A stretch of 64,000 bases of DNA, taken from NCBI GenBank assembly GCA_963792175.1, contig CAWBVG010000035.1, positions 184,998-248,997 of the forward strand. Direction: 5' to 3'. The stretch is from CAWBVG01 sp963792175 (GTDB lineage Bacteria > Acidobacteriota > Vicinamibacteria > Vicinamibacterales > CAVVIG01). This document shows, in pieces, positions 16,848 through 26,053 of the stretch. A program made the position numbers and the translations under genes. Every line of letters starts with the position of its first letter. Within the stretch, counting starts at the first letter, position 1. The notes beneath the pieces were generated by a model. That model searched no databases. It saw only the letters and a program-made list of their open reading frames with translations, and was not told the DNA's origin.

Positions 16848-19773
16848 TCAGACGTATTCAGCGACGGGCGGGCAGGAGCACATCAGGTTGCGGTCGCCGA
16901 ACGGGTTGTCGATGCGTCCGACGCTCGGCCAGTGCTTGCTGGCGCGGACGAACGGTAACGGGAACGCCGCCTGCTCGCGCGAGTACGGATGGGTCCACTC
17001 GCCGGCGATGGCGCCGGCGGTGTGCGGCGCGTTCTTGAGGACGTTGTCCTTCGGGTCCGCCTTCCCGTCGATGACCGCCTGGATTTCTCCGCGGATCGCG
17101 ATCATCGCTTCGCAGAAGCGATCGAGCTCGTCCTTCGCCTCGCTCTCGGTCGGCTCCACCATGATGGTCCCCGCGACCGGAAACGAGACCGTGGGCGCAT
17201 GGAAGCCGTAGTCCATCAGCCGCTTCGCGACGTCCAGCTCGTCGATCCCGCTCGCCTGCTTCAGCGGCCGGAGGTCGAAGATCATCTCGTGCGCGACGCG
17301 GCCGTTCTCGCGCGTGTAGAGCACCGGGATAGTACGGCTCGAGGCGCGACTTCACGTAGTTCGCGTTGAGAATCGCGTAGCGCGTCGCGTCGGTCATCCC
17401 GTCGCGCCCGAGCATCTTCATGTAGGCGTACGAGATCAGCAGGATGCTCGCGCTGCCCCACGGCGCGGCCGACAGCGCGTGGATCGGCGCGCTCGCCGCC
17501 GGTCGACGATGATCGGGTGTCCCGGCAGAAAGGGCGCGAGGTGCTTCGCCACGCCGATCGGCCCCATGCCCGGGCCGCCGCCGCCGTGCGGAATGCTGAA
17601 CGTCTTGTGCAGGTTGATGTGGCACACGTCGGCGCCGATCGACCGCCGGGCTGGTGAGCCCGACCTGCGCGTTCATGTTGGCGCCATCCATGTACACCTG
17701 GCCGCCGTGGCTGTGGACGACCGCGCACACGTCCTGGATTGCTTCCTCGAACACGCCGTGCGTGGACGGATACGTGACCATCAGCGCCGCGAGCCGATCC
17801 TTGTGCTCGTCGGCCTTCCGCTTCAGATCCTCGACGTCGATGTTGCCGTCGCTCGTGCTGGCCACCACGACGACGCGCATGCCGGCCATCACCGCGCTCG
17901 CGGGATTGGTGCCGTGCGCGGACGAGGGGATCAGCACGACGTCGCGATGCAGCGTCGCCGCGCTCGCGGAAGTAGGCGCGGATGACCATCAGCCCGGCGA
18001 ACTCGCCCTGCGCGCCGGAGTTGGGCTGCAGCGAGACCGCCGCGAAGCCGGTGATCTCGCACAGCATCGCTTCCAGCTCGCGGAAGATCTGCTGATACCC
18101 CTCCGTCTGATCCACGGCGCGAACGGGTGCAGCGCGGCCGAACTCGGGCCACGTGATCGGCAGCATCTCCGACGCCGCGTTCAGCTTCATCGTGCAGGAG
18201 CCGAGCGGGATCATCGACGTGTCGAGGCCGATGTCCTTGCGCTCGAGGCTGCGGATGTAGCGCATCATCTGCGTCTCGGAGTGATGCGTGTTGAACACCG
18301 GGTGCGTCAGGAACGGCGACGTGCGCGCCAGCGACGCCGGGTAGCGCGACCGGTCGGCGCCGCGATCGCGGGTCGCGATGCTGGCTCCGACGGTCCGATT
18401 GGCCGGCCTTGCCGACGCCGGCCGCGAACGCGCGCGACGATCGCCTTGATGTCGTCCTCGTCGACGGTTTCGTCGAGCGCGACGTGGATCGTGCCGTCGC
18501 GCCGGTAGCCGAGGTTGATCTTCGCCTCGACCGCCGCCTTCACGATGTGGCCGATCACGTGCGCGTGCTTCGGCACGTCGAACCGCACGCGTGTCGAAGT
18601 ACTGCTCGTTCAGCTGCGTGAAGCCGAGCGCCGCCGAGCTCGCGCTCGAGCAGCCTCGCGTAGCGCGTGCACGCGCGCCGCGATGCGCGTCAGGCCCTTC
18701 GGTCCGTGATACACGCGCGTAGAGGCCGGCGATGTTGGCCAGGAGCGCCTGCGCGGTGCAGATGTTCGACGTCGCCTTCTCGCGCCGGATGTGCTGCTCG
18801 CGCGTCTGCAGCGACATGCGGTACGCCGTGTTGCCGTGCGCGTCGACCGACACGCCGATGATCCGGCCCGGCGCCTGGCGCACGTGCTGCTCGAGCGTCG
18901 CGAAGAACGCGGCGTGCGGACCGCCGTAGCCGAGCGGCACGCCGAAGCGCTGCGAGTTGCCGTAGACGACGTCGGCGCCCATCTCGCCGGGCGGCGTCAG
19001 CAGCACGCAGGCTCAGCAGATCGGTGCCGACCGCGACGAGCACGCCCGCCTGCTTCGCGCGCGCGATGAACCCGCGCAGGTCGTGGACGCGTCCGGCTTC
19101 GTCCGGCGTCTGCACCAGCGCGCCGAAGACGCGGTCGCCGAACGCCACCGTGTTCAGTCCGCGGTCGGCACGACGACGACGCTCGATGCCGAGCGGCTCG
19201 GCGCGCGCCGCGGAGCGACGTCGAGCGTCTGCGCGATAGCACGAGTCGGCGACGAGAAACTGCGGCGCGCCCGCCGCGCCGTCGATCCGCTTCGCCTGCA
19301 CGCGCGCCAGCATCGTCATCGCCTCGGCGGCGGCGGTCGCCTCGTCGAGCAGCGACGCGTTGGCGACTTCCATCCCCGTCAGGTCGCGGACCATCGTCTG
19401 GAAATTGAGGAGCGCTTCGAGGCGGCCCTGCGCGATCTCGGCCTGATACGGCGTGTACGGCGTGTACCAGCCGGGGTTCTCGAGGACGTTGCGCAGGATG
19501 ACGCTCGGCGTGATGCAGTCGTAGTAGCCGAGACCGATGAACGATCGGAACAGCTGGTTGCGCGAGGCCGTCCGCCGCAGTTCGCGGAGGAACTGGTACT
19601 CGCTCTCGCCGTCGGGCAGGTTCGAGCGGCTGCTCGAGGCGGATGCGCGCCGGGATCGCCTCGTCGATCAGCGCGTCGAGCGACGCGGCGCCGACGGCCT
19701 TCAGCATGGCGTCGCGTTCGTCTGCGTCGGGTCCGATGTGGCGGGATTGGAACGGTTCGAAAGCGAGTGTCAC
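16848..19773 (-). CDS. gcvP: Glycine dehydrogenase (decarboxylating), P-protein, with many frame breaks
   Basis: The PLP-dependent P-protein of the glycine cleavage system decarboxylates glycine and passes the aminomethyl group to lipoyl-GcvH. The single-chain form (about 960 residues expected) is spread over all three minus frames. The N-terminus is MTLAFEPFQSRHIGPDADER. NVLENPGWYTPYTPYQAEIA and ASLLDEATAAAEAMTMLARV follow, then RFGVPLGYGGPHAAFFAT. The C-terminal half has LGSCTMKLNAASEMLPITWP, the PLP-lysine motif INLHKTFSIPHGGGGPG (near 17570), and SYAYMKMLGRDGMTDATRYA; the tail is GDRNLMCSCPPVAEYV. Breaks such as an extra base near 19624 and frame changes near 18600, 17640 and 17510 point to sequencing indels, because motifs on both sides stay conserved. 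Third gene of gcvT-gcvH-gcvP. Confidence 0.88.
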
Positions 19774-19785
19774 AGGCCTGATGCC

Positions 19786-19818
19786 GTCGGGATTAGGGAG
19801 TCGGGATTAGGGATTAGG
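19786..19818. repeat. Tandem 14-bp repeat between gcvH and gcvP
   Basis: Two perfect copies of gtcgggattaggga (19786-19799 and 19800-19813) are followed by a partial third copy. They fill the 56-bp gap between the gcvH stop and the gcvP start. Short 'gggattagg' words of this sort occur as intergenic fillers; a regulatory role is not apparent. Confidence 0.6.
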
Positions 19819-19829
19819 ACGATCACGGT

Positions 19830-20204
19830 CTATTTAATCAGCGCCTGGTACTGCGTCGCGTCGAGCAGCGCGCCGACCTCGCCGGGGTTGGTCAGCTTGA
19901 GCACGACCATCCAGCTCCGTGCGGATCCTTGTTGATCGATCTCGGGCTTGTCCTTCAGCGCGGTGTTGACCTCGACCACCTCGCCCGACACCGGCGAGTA
20001 CAGCTCGGACACCGCCTTCACCGATTCGATCGTGCCGAACGACTGCCCCTGCTTCAGCTTGGCGCCGACCTCCGGCAGATCGACGTAGACGACGTCGCCG
20101 AGCTGCTGCTGCGCGTAGTCGGTGATGCCGACCTTGCCGCGGTCGCCGGCGAGCTCGATCCACTCGTGATCTTTCGTGTATTTGAAACCGGCCGGATACG
20201 CCAT
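19830..20204 (-). CDS. gcvH: Glycine cleavage system H protein (local frame disturbance)
   Basis: A 124-residue lipoyl carrier that shuttles the aminomethyl group between P, T and L proteins. It starts MAYPAGFKYTKDHEWIEL. The lipoylated lysine is K63 in ESVKAVSELYSPVSGEV. Near residues 97-105 the reading is DQQGSARSW where the family has INKDPHGAGW. Removing one G in the doubled gatcgatc and restoring one base shortly after gives the conserved phrase, so a pair of compensating indels is likely. Length is otherwise standard. It lies 10 bp downstream of gcvT and 56 bp upstream of gcvP. Confidence 0.92.
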   Translation of the reverse strand: MAYPAGFKYTKDHEWIELAGDRGKVGITDYAQQQLGDVVYVDLPEVGAKLKQGQSFGTIESVKAVSELYSPVSGEVVEVNTALKDKPEIDQQGSARSWMVVLKLTNPGEVGALLDATQYQALIK

Positions 20205-20214
20205 CGACTCCTCG

Positions 20215-21333
20215 CTACTTTGCCCGCTTGTAGAACGGCATCGGCACGACGCGCGCGCGCGTACGGCGGCCGCGGATGTCGACGTCGAACTCGGTGCCGG
20301 CGGCCGTGTGCTCGACCGGCAGGTACGCCATGCCGATCGCTTTCTTCAGAAACGGCGTCTGCGTGCCGCTGGTGACCACGCCGGCTTTGGCGTCGCCGAC
20401 GTAGGCGTCGTAGCCGTGGCGCGCGATGCCGCGCTCCAGCATCTCGAAGCCGACGATCTTCCGCGTCGGCGCCGCTCGCCTTCTGCTCGCGCAGCGCGGC
20501 GGCGCCGACGAAGTCGTCCTTCTTCCAGCCGACGATCCAGTTCAGGTCGGCTTCGACCGCGGTGGTCGTCTCGTCGATGTCGTTGCCGTGCAGGCGCATG
20601 CCCGCCTCGAGCCGCAGCGTATCGCGCGCGCCGAGGCCGCACGGAATGACGTCCACGGCCTTGCCGGACTCGAGCAGCGCCAGCCACACCCGGTCGGCCG
20701 ACTGCGGCGGAACGAAGATCTCGAAGCCGTCCTCGCCGGTATAGCCGGTGCGCGAGATCGTCGCGCGCACGTTGGCGACTTCGCCGTGCGCGAACCAGTA
20801 GTACTTGATCGTCGCCGAGATCGACGCCCGTGAGCGGCTGCAGGATGTTCTAGCGCCTCCGGCCCCTGAATCGCGAGCAGCGCGTAGCGCGAGCTCGCGT
20901 CGACGGCGACCGCATCGCCCGCCGGCTTGATCTGCTCGGCGATCCAGGCGTAGTCCTTCGGGATGTTGCCGGCGTTGACGACCAGCAGGAAGTGCGACGC
21001 GGCGAGGCGGTAGACGAGCAGGTCGTCGACGAACGTGCCCTGCCGGCGTGAGCAGCCCGAGTACTGCGCCTGACCGACGGCAAGCTTCGACGCGTCGTTG
21101 GACGAGATGCGCTGCACGGCGGCCAGCGCGTCCTTGCCGGCGATTTCGATCTCGCCCATGTGGCTGACGTCGAACAGCCCGGCGCGGGCGCGGACGGCGG
21201 TGTGCTCGTTCGACAGGCCGGAATACTCGACCGGCATGTCCCAGCCGCCAAACGGCACCATCTTCGCGCCGGACGCGCGATGGCGGGCGTTGAGCGGCGT
21301 CTTCTTGAGAGGTGCTTCGGTGGCCTGTTCCAT
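20215..21333 (-). CDS. gcvT: Glycine cleavage T protein, aminomethyltransferase (frame breaks)
   Basis: The T protein transfers the methylene group to tetrahydrofolate and releases ammonia. It has about 370 residues, with N-terminus APLKKTPLNARHRASGAKMV and PFGGWDMPVEYSGLSNEHTA, then DVSHMGEIEIAGKDAL. SRTGYTGEDGFEIFVP and CGLGARDTLRLEAGMRLHGND follow, with C-terminus LKKAIGMAYLPVEHTAAG. Frame breaks sit near 21050 (QYSGCSRRQGTF for expected QYSGLLTPQGTF), 20850-20820 (extra bases after EALE and after GVDL) and 20468. First gene of the gcv operon. No glycine riboswitch-like structure is recognisable in the 93-bp leader to the next gene. Confidence 0.9.
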
Positions 21334-21426
21334 GTGGGCGGCGCGTGTGCGAGCGGAACAGGTAACGGTACTATGCGCCTTCCGGCACGGTCAAGGAACC
21401 ATCGAGGCGACGAACAGTCCAGCAGC

Positions 21427-21810
21427 CTATCCGCCACTGACGGCCGAGGCCGTCAGCGCGCCCGCCACGCAGCTGACGACAATGACGCCGGCGCCGATGG
21501 CCAGCGCGATCGGAAACAGCGTGCCCGGGCCCGTCAATGCCAGCACCACGCACATCGCGACGATGGCGCCGGCCGAGAGATTGCCGGTGGCGAGCAGCGA
21601 TTCCCGCCTGCCTCCCCTGGTCGTGAGCCCGACGAAGGCACCCGCAATGAACAGCAACACCGCCGTCAACACGACTGCGCGACCCGAGTTCAGGAACCAC
21701 GGCGGAAAGTCGCCGCCCGGCCGGAACCACTCGCGCCAGCCCGCCATCAGGACCAGGTGCGCCGCGACGAACACCACGGCGCCAAGCACTGCGTTCTTCC
21801 ACCGAATCAT
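21427..21810 (-). CDS. Small four-helix membrane protein
   Basis: A 127-residue integral membrane protein starting MIRWKNAVLGAVVFVAAHLV. Four hydrophobic segments are visible at about residues 7-25, 45-63, 76-96 and 102-121 (for example AVVLTAVLLFIAGAFVGL and GAIVAMCVVLALTGPG). It is preceded by AAGGGC at a fair distance. The family is unrecognised; it resembles generic acidobacterial hypothetical membrane proteins. It follows the phospholipase-like gene and is separated from it by a strong stem-loop, so it may have its own promoter. Confidence 0.6.
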   Translation of the reverse strand: MIRWKNAVLGAVVFVAAHLVLMAGWREWFRPGGDFPPWFLNSGRAVVLTAVLLFIAGAFVGLTTRGGRRESLLATGNLSAGAIVAMCVVLALTGPGTLFPIALAIGAGVIVVSCVAGALTASAVSGG

Positions 21811-21828
21811 GGTCGGCCCTTGCTGAAG

Positions 21829-21867
21829 GTCCCGACGATCCGTCTGGGCCGTACGAATCGTCGGGAC
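21829..21867. terminator. 11-bp stem-loop after the PLA2-like gene
   Basis: The perfect arms gtcccgacgat (21829-21839) and atcgtcgggac (21857-21867) enclose a 17-base loop. The hairpin begins 7 bp past the stop of the PLA2-like gene on the minus strand. It is probably a transcription terminator or mRNA 3' stabiliser; no U-tract follows. Confidence 0.55.
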
Positions 21868-21874
21868 GCGGTGA

Positions 21875-23035
21875 TTACTTCTCGATGCCGTGCAGCGAGC
21901 CTTCGAACGCGCCCGCAAGGAAACAATCGATCACCCAGGCGTTGCAGAAGTCGCAGCGCCAACTGGTCCAGAACTGCCACCACGACTTCGACGAACACCC
22001 GCTCTGGCTATAGCAGGCGTCGTGGACGTCGCAGCAGAACCGATAGACCGTCCCGTCCAGCCAATGGAGGCCGTCGCACCCCGGCTCGTTCGCCGCCAGC
22101 GTCGGCGCGAAGAATTGCAGCACCCGCGCGGGCCATCCGCGGTCGCTCTTCGCGACGAAACCTTTCTGCACGAGCTCGGTCTTGTAGTGATGAAACGCGG
22201 ACACCTGCAGATTCATCCAGGCCATATCCGGCGCGAACGGCCAGCCACCGTAGTCCTTGAGATGCTCGGGGGCGATGTAGCCCTTCGTCAAGCCAGGGAG
22301 ATCCCAGATCAGGACCTGATTGTCCGGAAACCAGTTGAGGATCCCGATCTCGACGCCATCCTTGGCAAGGCGGCTGACGAACACCTCGCCCTGCAGCTTG
22401 CGTCCGGCAATCAGGTCGCGGTTCTGCGCTTGTTTGCGAATGGTCCTGGCCGTCATGCCGTTCGCCCATTCGGTGCGGAGTTCGAGAAGGTCCTTCTGGA
22501 AATCGCGTTTCGGCGCACCCTTCCGTCGAATCAACTTGTCGCGCCATTCGAGGCTTGCGGCATCGGCATCGGCCTGATCCTTCCACAGGCTGTAAGCCTG
22601 ATGATTCGCCCAGTCGAGTGTCGGCCGTGCGCTCGGTTCGCTGAACACCTGCAGCGTCTTGCCGGCGCTGCCGGTGTATCGCAACACGTCGTTGACGCCG
22701 TCGATGCGATCGGCCTTGAAGCGCGCGAGCTCGTTGCCGGCTGCGTCGCTGAGCGTCGTGATCAGGTCGCCTTCGAATGTCCGCTCCCCAACCGCCACGG
22801 CGTCGGCAAACCGCATCGTGACGCGCGCGGTCTGCGCCTCGAGCGCATAGTAGGTGGCGCCCTTCTCCCCGGCCTGGCTGCCCAGTCGCTGTCCGATCGG
22901 CGCCTGACGGACCGCCGGTGCGGTCTGGCCAGTCGGATTCGCGCGCACGCGGGTTGTCCACCACGGCCCGACGACCAGAACGCCGAGCGTCAGACACACA
23001 CCCCATGCGATCAGCCTCTTGCGATGTGTTTTCAT
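21875..23035 (-). CDS. Secreted protein with C-terminal phospholipase A2-like motif
   Basis: A 386-residue exported protein. The positive N-terminus and hydrophobic core (KRLIAWGVCLTLGVLVVG) form a signal peptide with cleavage near VRA-N33. Residues about 40-320 form an unrecognised domain with many Trp. The last 60 residues are Cys-rich and contain CCDVHDACY (residues 334-342), matching the secreted PLA2 catalytic signature C-C-x-x-H-D-x-C-Y. H338 and D339 sit in the catalytic and calcium-binding positions. Upstream EPGCDGLHWLDG may be the calcium loop; downstream CDFCNAWVIDCFL resembles the second Cys helix. Eight cysteines could form four disulfides. The PLA2 call is by motif only. It follows an AAA+ regulator gene by 117 bp and may be exported by, or regulated with, the pilin-like genes upstream. 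Confidence 0.65.
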   Translation of the reverse strand: MKTHRKRLIAWGVCLTLGVLVVGPWWTTRVRANPTGQTAPAVRQAPIGQRLGSQAGEKGATYYALEAQTARVTMRFADAVAVGERTFEGDLITTLSDAAGNELARFKADRIDGVNDVLRYTGSAGKTLQVFSEPSARPTLDWANHQAYSLWKDQADADAASLEWRDKLIRRKGAPKRDFQKDLLELRTEWANGMTARTIRKQAQNRDLIAGRKLQGEVFVSRLAKDGVEIGILNWFPDNQVLIWDLPGLTKGYIAPEHLKDYGGWPFAPDMAWMNLQVSAFHHYKTELVQKGFVAKSDRGWPARVLQFFAPTLAANEPGCDGLHWLDGTVYRFCCDVHDACYSQSGCSSKSWWQFWTSWRCDFCNAWVIDCFLAGAFEGSLHGIEK

Positions 23036-23127
23036 CGCCCTCTCCCACGTCAAGGGCGTACGCGCGACCTCGCAACGTTGTGCTGCCCCGCCTCGTTCGC
23101 CGAATAGCCGGAGACACCCGGCTCTGC

Positions 23128-23146
23128 GCGGCGCCACAGGCGCCGC
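23128..23146. terminator. 8-bp GC stem with 3-base loop
   Basis: The perfect arms gcggcgcc (23128-23135) and ggcgccgc (23139-23146) surround aca. The hairpin starts 7 bp downstream of the AAA+ regulator stop and lies upstream of the PLA2-like gene. It could terminate or attenuate transcription between them. Confidence 0.5.
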
Positions 23147-23152
23147 CGCCTT

Positions 23153-24665
23153 TCAGATCGCCTGCTCCGCGGTGTCGAGACACGCTTCGTCCGAGGAGTG
23201 TTCGGCCATCGGCCCGTCGGTGTCGCTCCACGCGGGATCGGCCGCCGGATACCGGAGATACGCCTGCAGCGTGTGGTAGCTGATGCCCAGCACCCGGCAC
23301 GCCTCACGTTTGTTGTCGCGGCAGCGAACGAGCACCAGCCGTGCGTAGCGGCTCGCCCACGTCCGCAGCGTGTCGTCCCGGCGCAACGAGGGTCCGAGGA
23401 CCTCGGCATACTCTCCCCGAACCTTCGGCGGCAGGTCGTCCAGCTCGATGACCTCGGATTCTGTCAGTGCCACGGCGCGCTCGATGAGCCGCTCGAGCTC
23501 GCGCACATTTCCGGGCCAGTCGTAGTTGAGAAGCGCCTGTGCCGCAACAGCCGACAGCCGCAGCTGACGCGCGCCTCGATGCCGGTGGAGGAAGTACTGC
23601 GCAAGCTCCAGCACGTCGGGCCGTCGCTCGCGCAACGTCGGAACACGGACGTCGACGCCGCTGAGACGATAGAACAGGTCCGGCCGAAAGAGCCCACGCT
23701 CGACCAGCTCCGCGAGGCTCCGGTTGGTCGCGGCCACAATCCGGATGTCGACGCGGTGCGCGCCCTGGCCGCCGACCCGCTCGATCGCGAGATCCTGGAT
23801 GGCTCGGAGCAGTTTGGCCTGCGCCGACAACGAGAGGTCCGATACTTCGTCCAGGAACAGCGTGCCGCCGTCTGCCGCCTCGAACTTGCCTCGTCGTCCT
23901 CGGACACCGGTTGCCGTGCGATCTTCGATGCCGAACAGCTCGGCCTCGAGCAGCGTTTCGACGAGCGCGGCGCAATTGATGGCGACGAAGGGGCCGTTGC
24001 GTCTCCGGCTCAATTCGTGGATCTGGCGCGCGACCAGTTCCTTGCCGACGCCGCTTTCGCCTTCGAGCAACACCGCGAAGTCGGTGATCGACACTCGCTC
24101 GATCGACCCGCGGAGCGCGGCCATGATCGGCGTCGACCCGATCAACGGCGCCGCGCCGTCGCGCCGCACCCTCGTCGGCGCCCACAGCCCGGCGCGCGCC
24201 AGCTGCACCCTGGACCGCTCGATTTCCAGGACCAGCGCGCCCACATGCGCGGCCATGCCGAGCACTTGAAAGTCCCACTCTCCGAGTCCAGATGAGGGGT
24301 CGAATGTCGCTTCGAGCACGCCGGCATTGACCGGATCGGCGCCGGGCACTTCGACGGCGAACGATTCAGCGCCACACACCGTCGGGACGGCCGATCCACC
24401 GGCTGCCGGCTTCTCGCAGCTGAATCGTGCGGACCGGCACGGCCCGCCGCATCAAGTCCTCGAACGCCCCCCGCATCAGCGAGATATCGTTCCGTCGATC
24501 CATCGCGCGCGTGAGGCCGGCCAGGAGATCCGCGAACGCCTGCCGCCGCTCGCGCTGTCGCGTCGTGGGCTGGAGCATGGCGCCGCCCGAACCAAACCCA
24601 GTGCCACCGGCGGCCGCGTCGTCTTTCGAACAAAACTCCGGTAAATCGAAGACATTGGTGGCCAT
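23153..24665 (-). CDS. GAF / AAA+ / Fis regulator with degenerate GAFTGA loop (one frame break)
   Basis: About 503 residues. The N-terminal part (about 1-160, RRNDISLMRGAFEDLMRRAV to MAAHVGALVLEIERS) looks like a GAF sensor. The AAA+ domain has Walker A GESGVGKE, AINCAALVETLLEAELFG, Walker B GGTLFLDEVSDLS and the sensor phrase RIVAATNRSLAELVERG. The C-terminus is a Fis helix-turn-helix (KREACRVLGISYHTLQAYL). Where sigma-54 activators have GAFTGA this protein reads EDRTATGVRGRRGKFE, so contact with sigma-54 is doubtful. The frame breaks near 24395: one extra A in ggatcgg separates REAGSRW from SAVPTVCGAESF. The start ATG 24665 is 1 bp after the PilZ stop, indicating coupling. Confidence 0.8.
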
Positions 24666-24666
24666 T

Positions 24667-25023
24667 TCAAATCCCCAGCGGGGTAACGTCGCCCCCGAAC
24701 GGAACGTCATACCCCGGCGTGTCGCCAAACCACGGCAGCTGCCGATCGAAAGCAATTGCGCCGCGGTAGCTGATGGACGCCGGCCGAACACGTACAACGC
24801 AGCAGCGCAGGACACTCCCGCGCACCGTGGCTTGCCGATCCTTCGCCTGAAGCTGAAGTTCCACCGCCGATCCAGGGAGCATCCGACGATCGGCCTCCAC
24901 CAATGCACCGCCCGACGACAGGTCGATCAATTGCACCTGGTGTCCTGGCCGGATCCTTGCGGTCGCGCCGTGCTCCCCGGCCCTGTGTCGTCTCGTCCTG
25001 CGCCGTTCCAGTGTGACGCTCAT
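24667..25023 (-). CDS. PilZ-domain protein
   Basis: A 118-residue PilZ-like protein, the usual cytoplasmic receptor fold for c-di-GMP. The N-terminal RRRTRRHRAGE resembles the RxxxR half of the ligand site. QLIDLSSGGALVEADRRM matches the D/NxSxxG half, and GSAVELQLQAKDRQATVRGSV continues the barrel. The ATG at 25023 overlaps the upstream pseudopilin TGA as ATGA, which favours it over a GTG at 25035. The stop is 1 bp before the AAA+ regulator. Context suggests that it links c-di-GMP to the pilin-like machinery or the regulator; binding is inferred from motif only. Confidence 0.8.
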   Translation of the reverse strand: MSVTLERRRTRRHRAGEHGATARIRPGHQVQLIDLSSGGALVEADRRMLPGSAVELQLQAKDRQATVRGSVLRCCVVRVRPASISYRGAIAFDRQLPWFGDTPGYDVPFGGDVTPLGI

Positions 25024-25677
25024 AACGGTTTCCACTGATTAGCCGGCCGGTCGAACTTGAGGATTCGCACCTTCCCGGTGGCGCCGAAGATACGAACGAC
25101 GTACTGGGCGTGACGGCCGCGGATGTACACGCTGCCCGAGGTGGCAGTTCCGTTCGACGAAAAGCTGGCGAGGTTCGACGCCCCGAGCCTGATGGGATCG
25201 CCGCCCGGCGGCGCGCCTCCGTCCACCGCCGGCACTCCCGACTTGAACGCCGAAGTCGACGGCCGTGAAGTGATCTGGCAGCCGTTCAGCCGATCCGACA
25301 GGCGGATCGGCTCCGGTTTGGATGTCTCTCGTGCGGACGCCGTTGTGGTTGCCATCCTGGTACGCCGCGTATGTGTAGCCGCTGCCAGCTTGCGTAAACT
25401 GCATCGCCACTTCGGTGGACCGCATGACGGCGTCCATCCGGGCACGTTGCATCCGAGCCGAGATGTATCGCGCGGCGCCCGCCGTGCGATGGTCGTCCAG
25501 CCCGCTCAGGAGCTGCGGCGCGGCCATGCCGCTCACGGTGACGGCAAGTCCCGCAACGAACACCAGCTCCACGAGCGAATAGCCAGTGCGCCGGCCGAGG
25601 TGAGCCGCGAGCACCTGCGGGCTTGCCTCGCCGAAGCTCGGAATCCTGTCTGCGAGCGAAGGCGGGCCTGGCCGCAT
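25020..25677 (-). CDS. Type II secretion / type IV pilus-like pseudopilin (GspH/FimT type, one frame break)
   Basis: A prepilin with the class III leader RRTG|YSLVELVFVAGLAVTVSG: G-1, E5 and a hydrophobic helix are all present. The body is GspH/FimT-like (AARYISARMQRARMDAVMR, GVRTRDIQTGADPPVG, GSVYIRGRHAQYVVRIFGA, GKVRILKF). An extra base at about 25250 shifts the frame in the middle; its removal gives DFGFKSGVPAVDGG. The leader would be about 32 residues from ATG 25677, or about 11 from an in-frame GTG near 25610, which is closer to the usual length, so the start is uncertain. It lies between comEA-like and PilZ genes and overlaps the latter by ATGA. No secretion ATPase or outer-membrane secretin is in the window. 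Confidence 0.8.
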
Positions 25678-25699
25678 GGAGCGGCCAGGCCTCGCGGTC

Positions 25700-26053
25700 T
25701 CAACGCTGCGGTGGCTGATCGTGATCGGCCTTGGCATTGCCGACGCTGACCTGATCCTTCAGCTTGAGAAAGTTCTTCTCTCCGACGCCACGAACGTTCA
25801 TCAGCTCTTCGATCTTCTTGAACGGTCCGTTCTTCTGCCGGTACTCGACGATGAGCGCGGCGGTCTTGGCGCCGATACCCGGCAGGCCGTTGAGCTCGGC
25901 CACCGACGCGGTGTTGATGTTCACGACTTTCCCCGTGGCGGGCTTCGCCGTTGTCGTACGCGACGCCGGTTTGCTCTGCGCGGCGGAAAGCGTCGGCGTC
26001 TGGACCGCCAGCAGGCACACGGCGGCAGCAAATGGAACCATCATGCGGAACAT
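25700..26053 (-). CDS. ComEA-like exported helix-hairpin-helix protein
   Basis: A 117-residue protein with a signal peptide (MFRMMVPFAAAVCLLAVQTP), a Ser/Thr/Lys-rich linker and a ComEA-type helix-hairpin-helix pair. The domain reads VVNINTASVAELNGLPGIG, KTAALIVEYRQKNGPFKKIE and ELMNVRGVGEKNFLKLKDQV. ComEA binds incoming DNA at the cell surface during natural transformation. The start has aaggagg 7 bp upstream. It is the first gene of the run comEA-like, pseudopilin, PilZ, AAA+ regulator. DNA binding is well supported by the motif; a transformation role is inference. Confidence 0.85.
   Translation of the reverse strand: MFRMMVPFAAAVCLLAVQTPTLSAAQSKPASRTTTAKPATGKVVNINTASVAELNGLPGIGAKTAALIVEYRQKNGPFKKIEELMNVRGVGEKNFLKLKDQVSVGNAKADHDQPPQR

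Noticed and set aside
16848..19773. gcvP as a pseudogene or as split gcvPA/gcvPB
   Set aside because: Motifs remain conserved on both sides of every break, including the PLP-lysine region, and the breaks are not at the PA/PB boundary. Sequencing error is more likely.
21334..21426. Glycine riboswitch ahead of gcvT
   Set aside because: The space is only 93 bp and shows neither of the paired aptamer cores; regulation, if any, must be different.
23036..23152. Sigma-54 promoter before the PLA2-like gene
   Set aside because: The nearest candidate on the minus strand (gggcagcacaacgttgc) has 12 rather than 10 bases between GG and GC; no other match was found.
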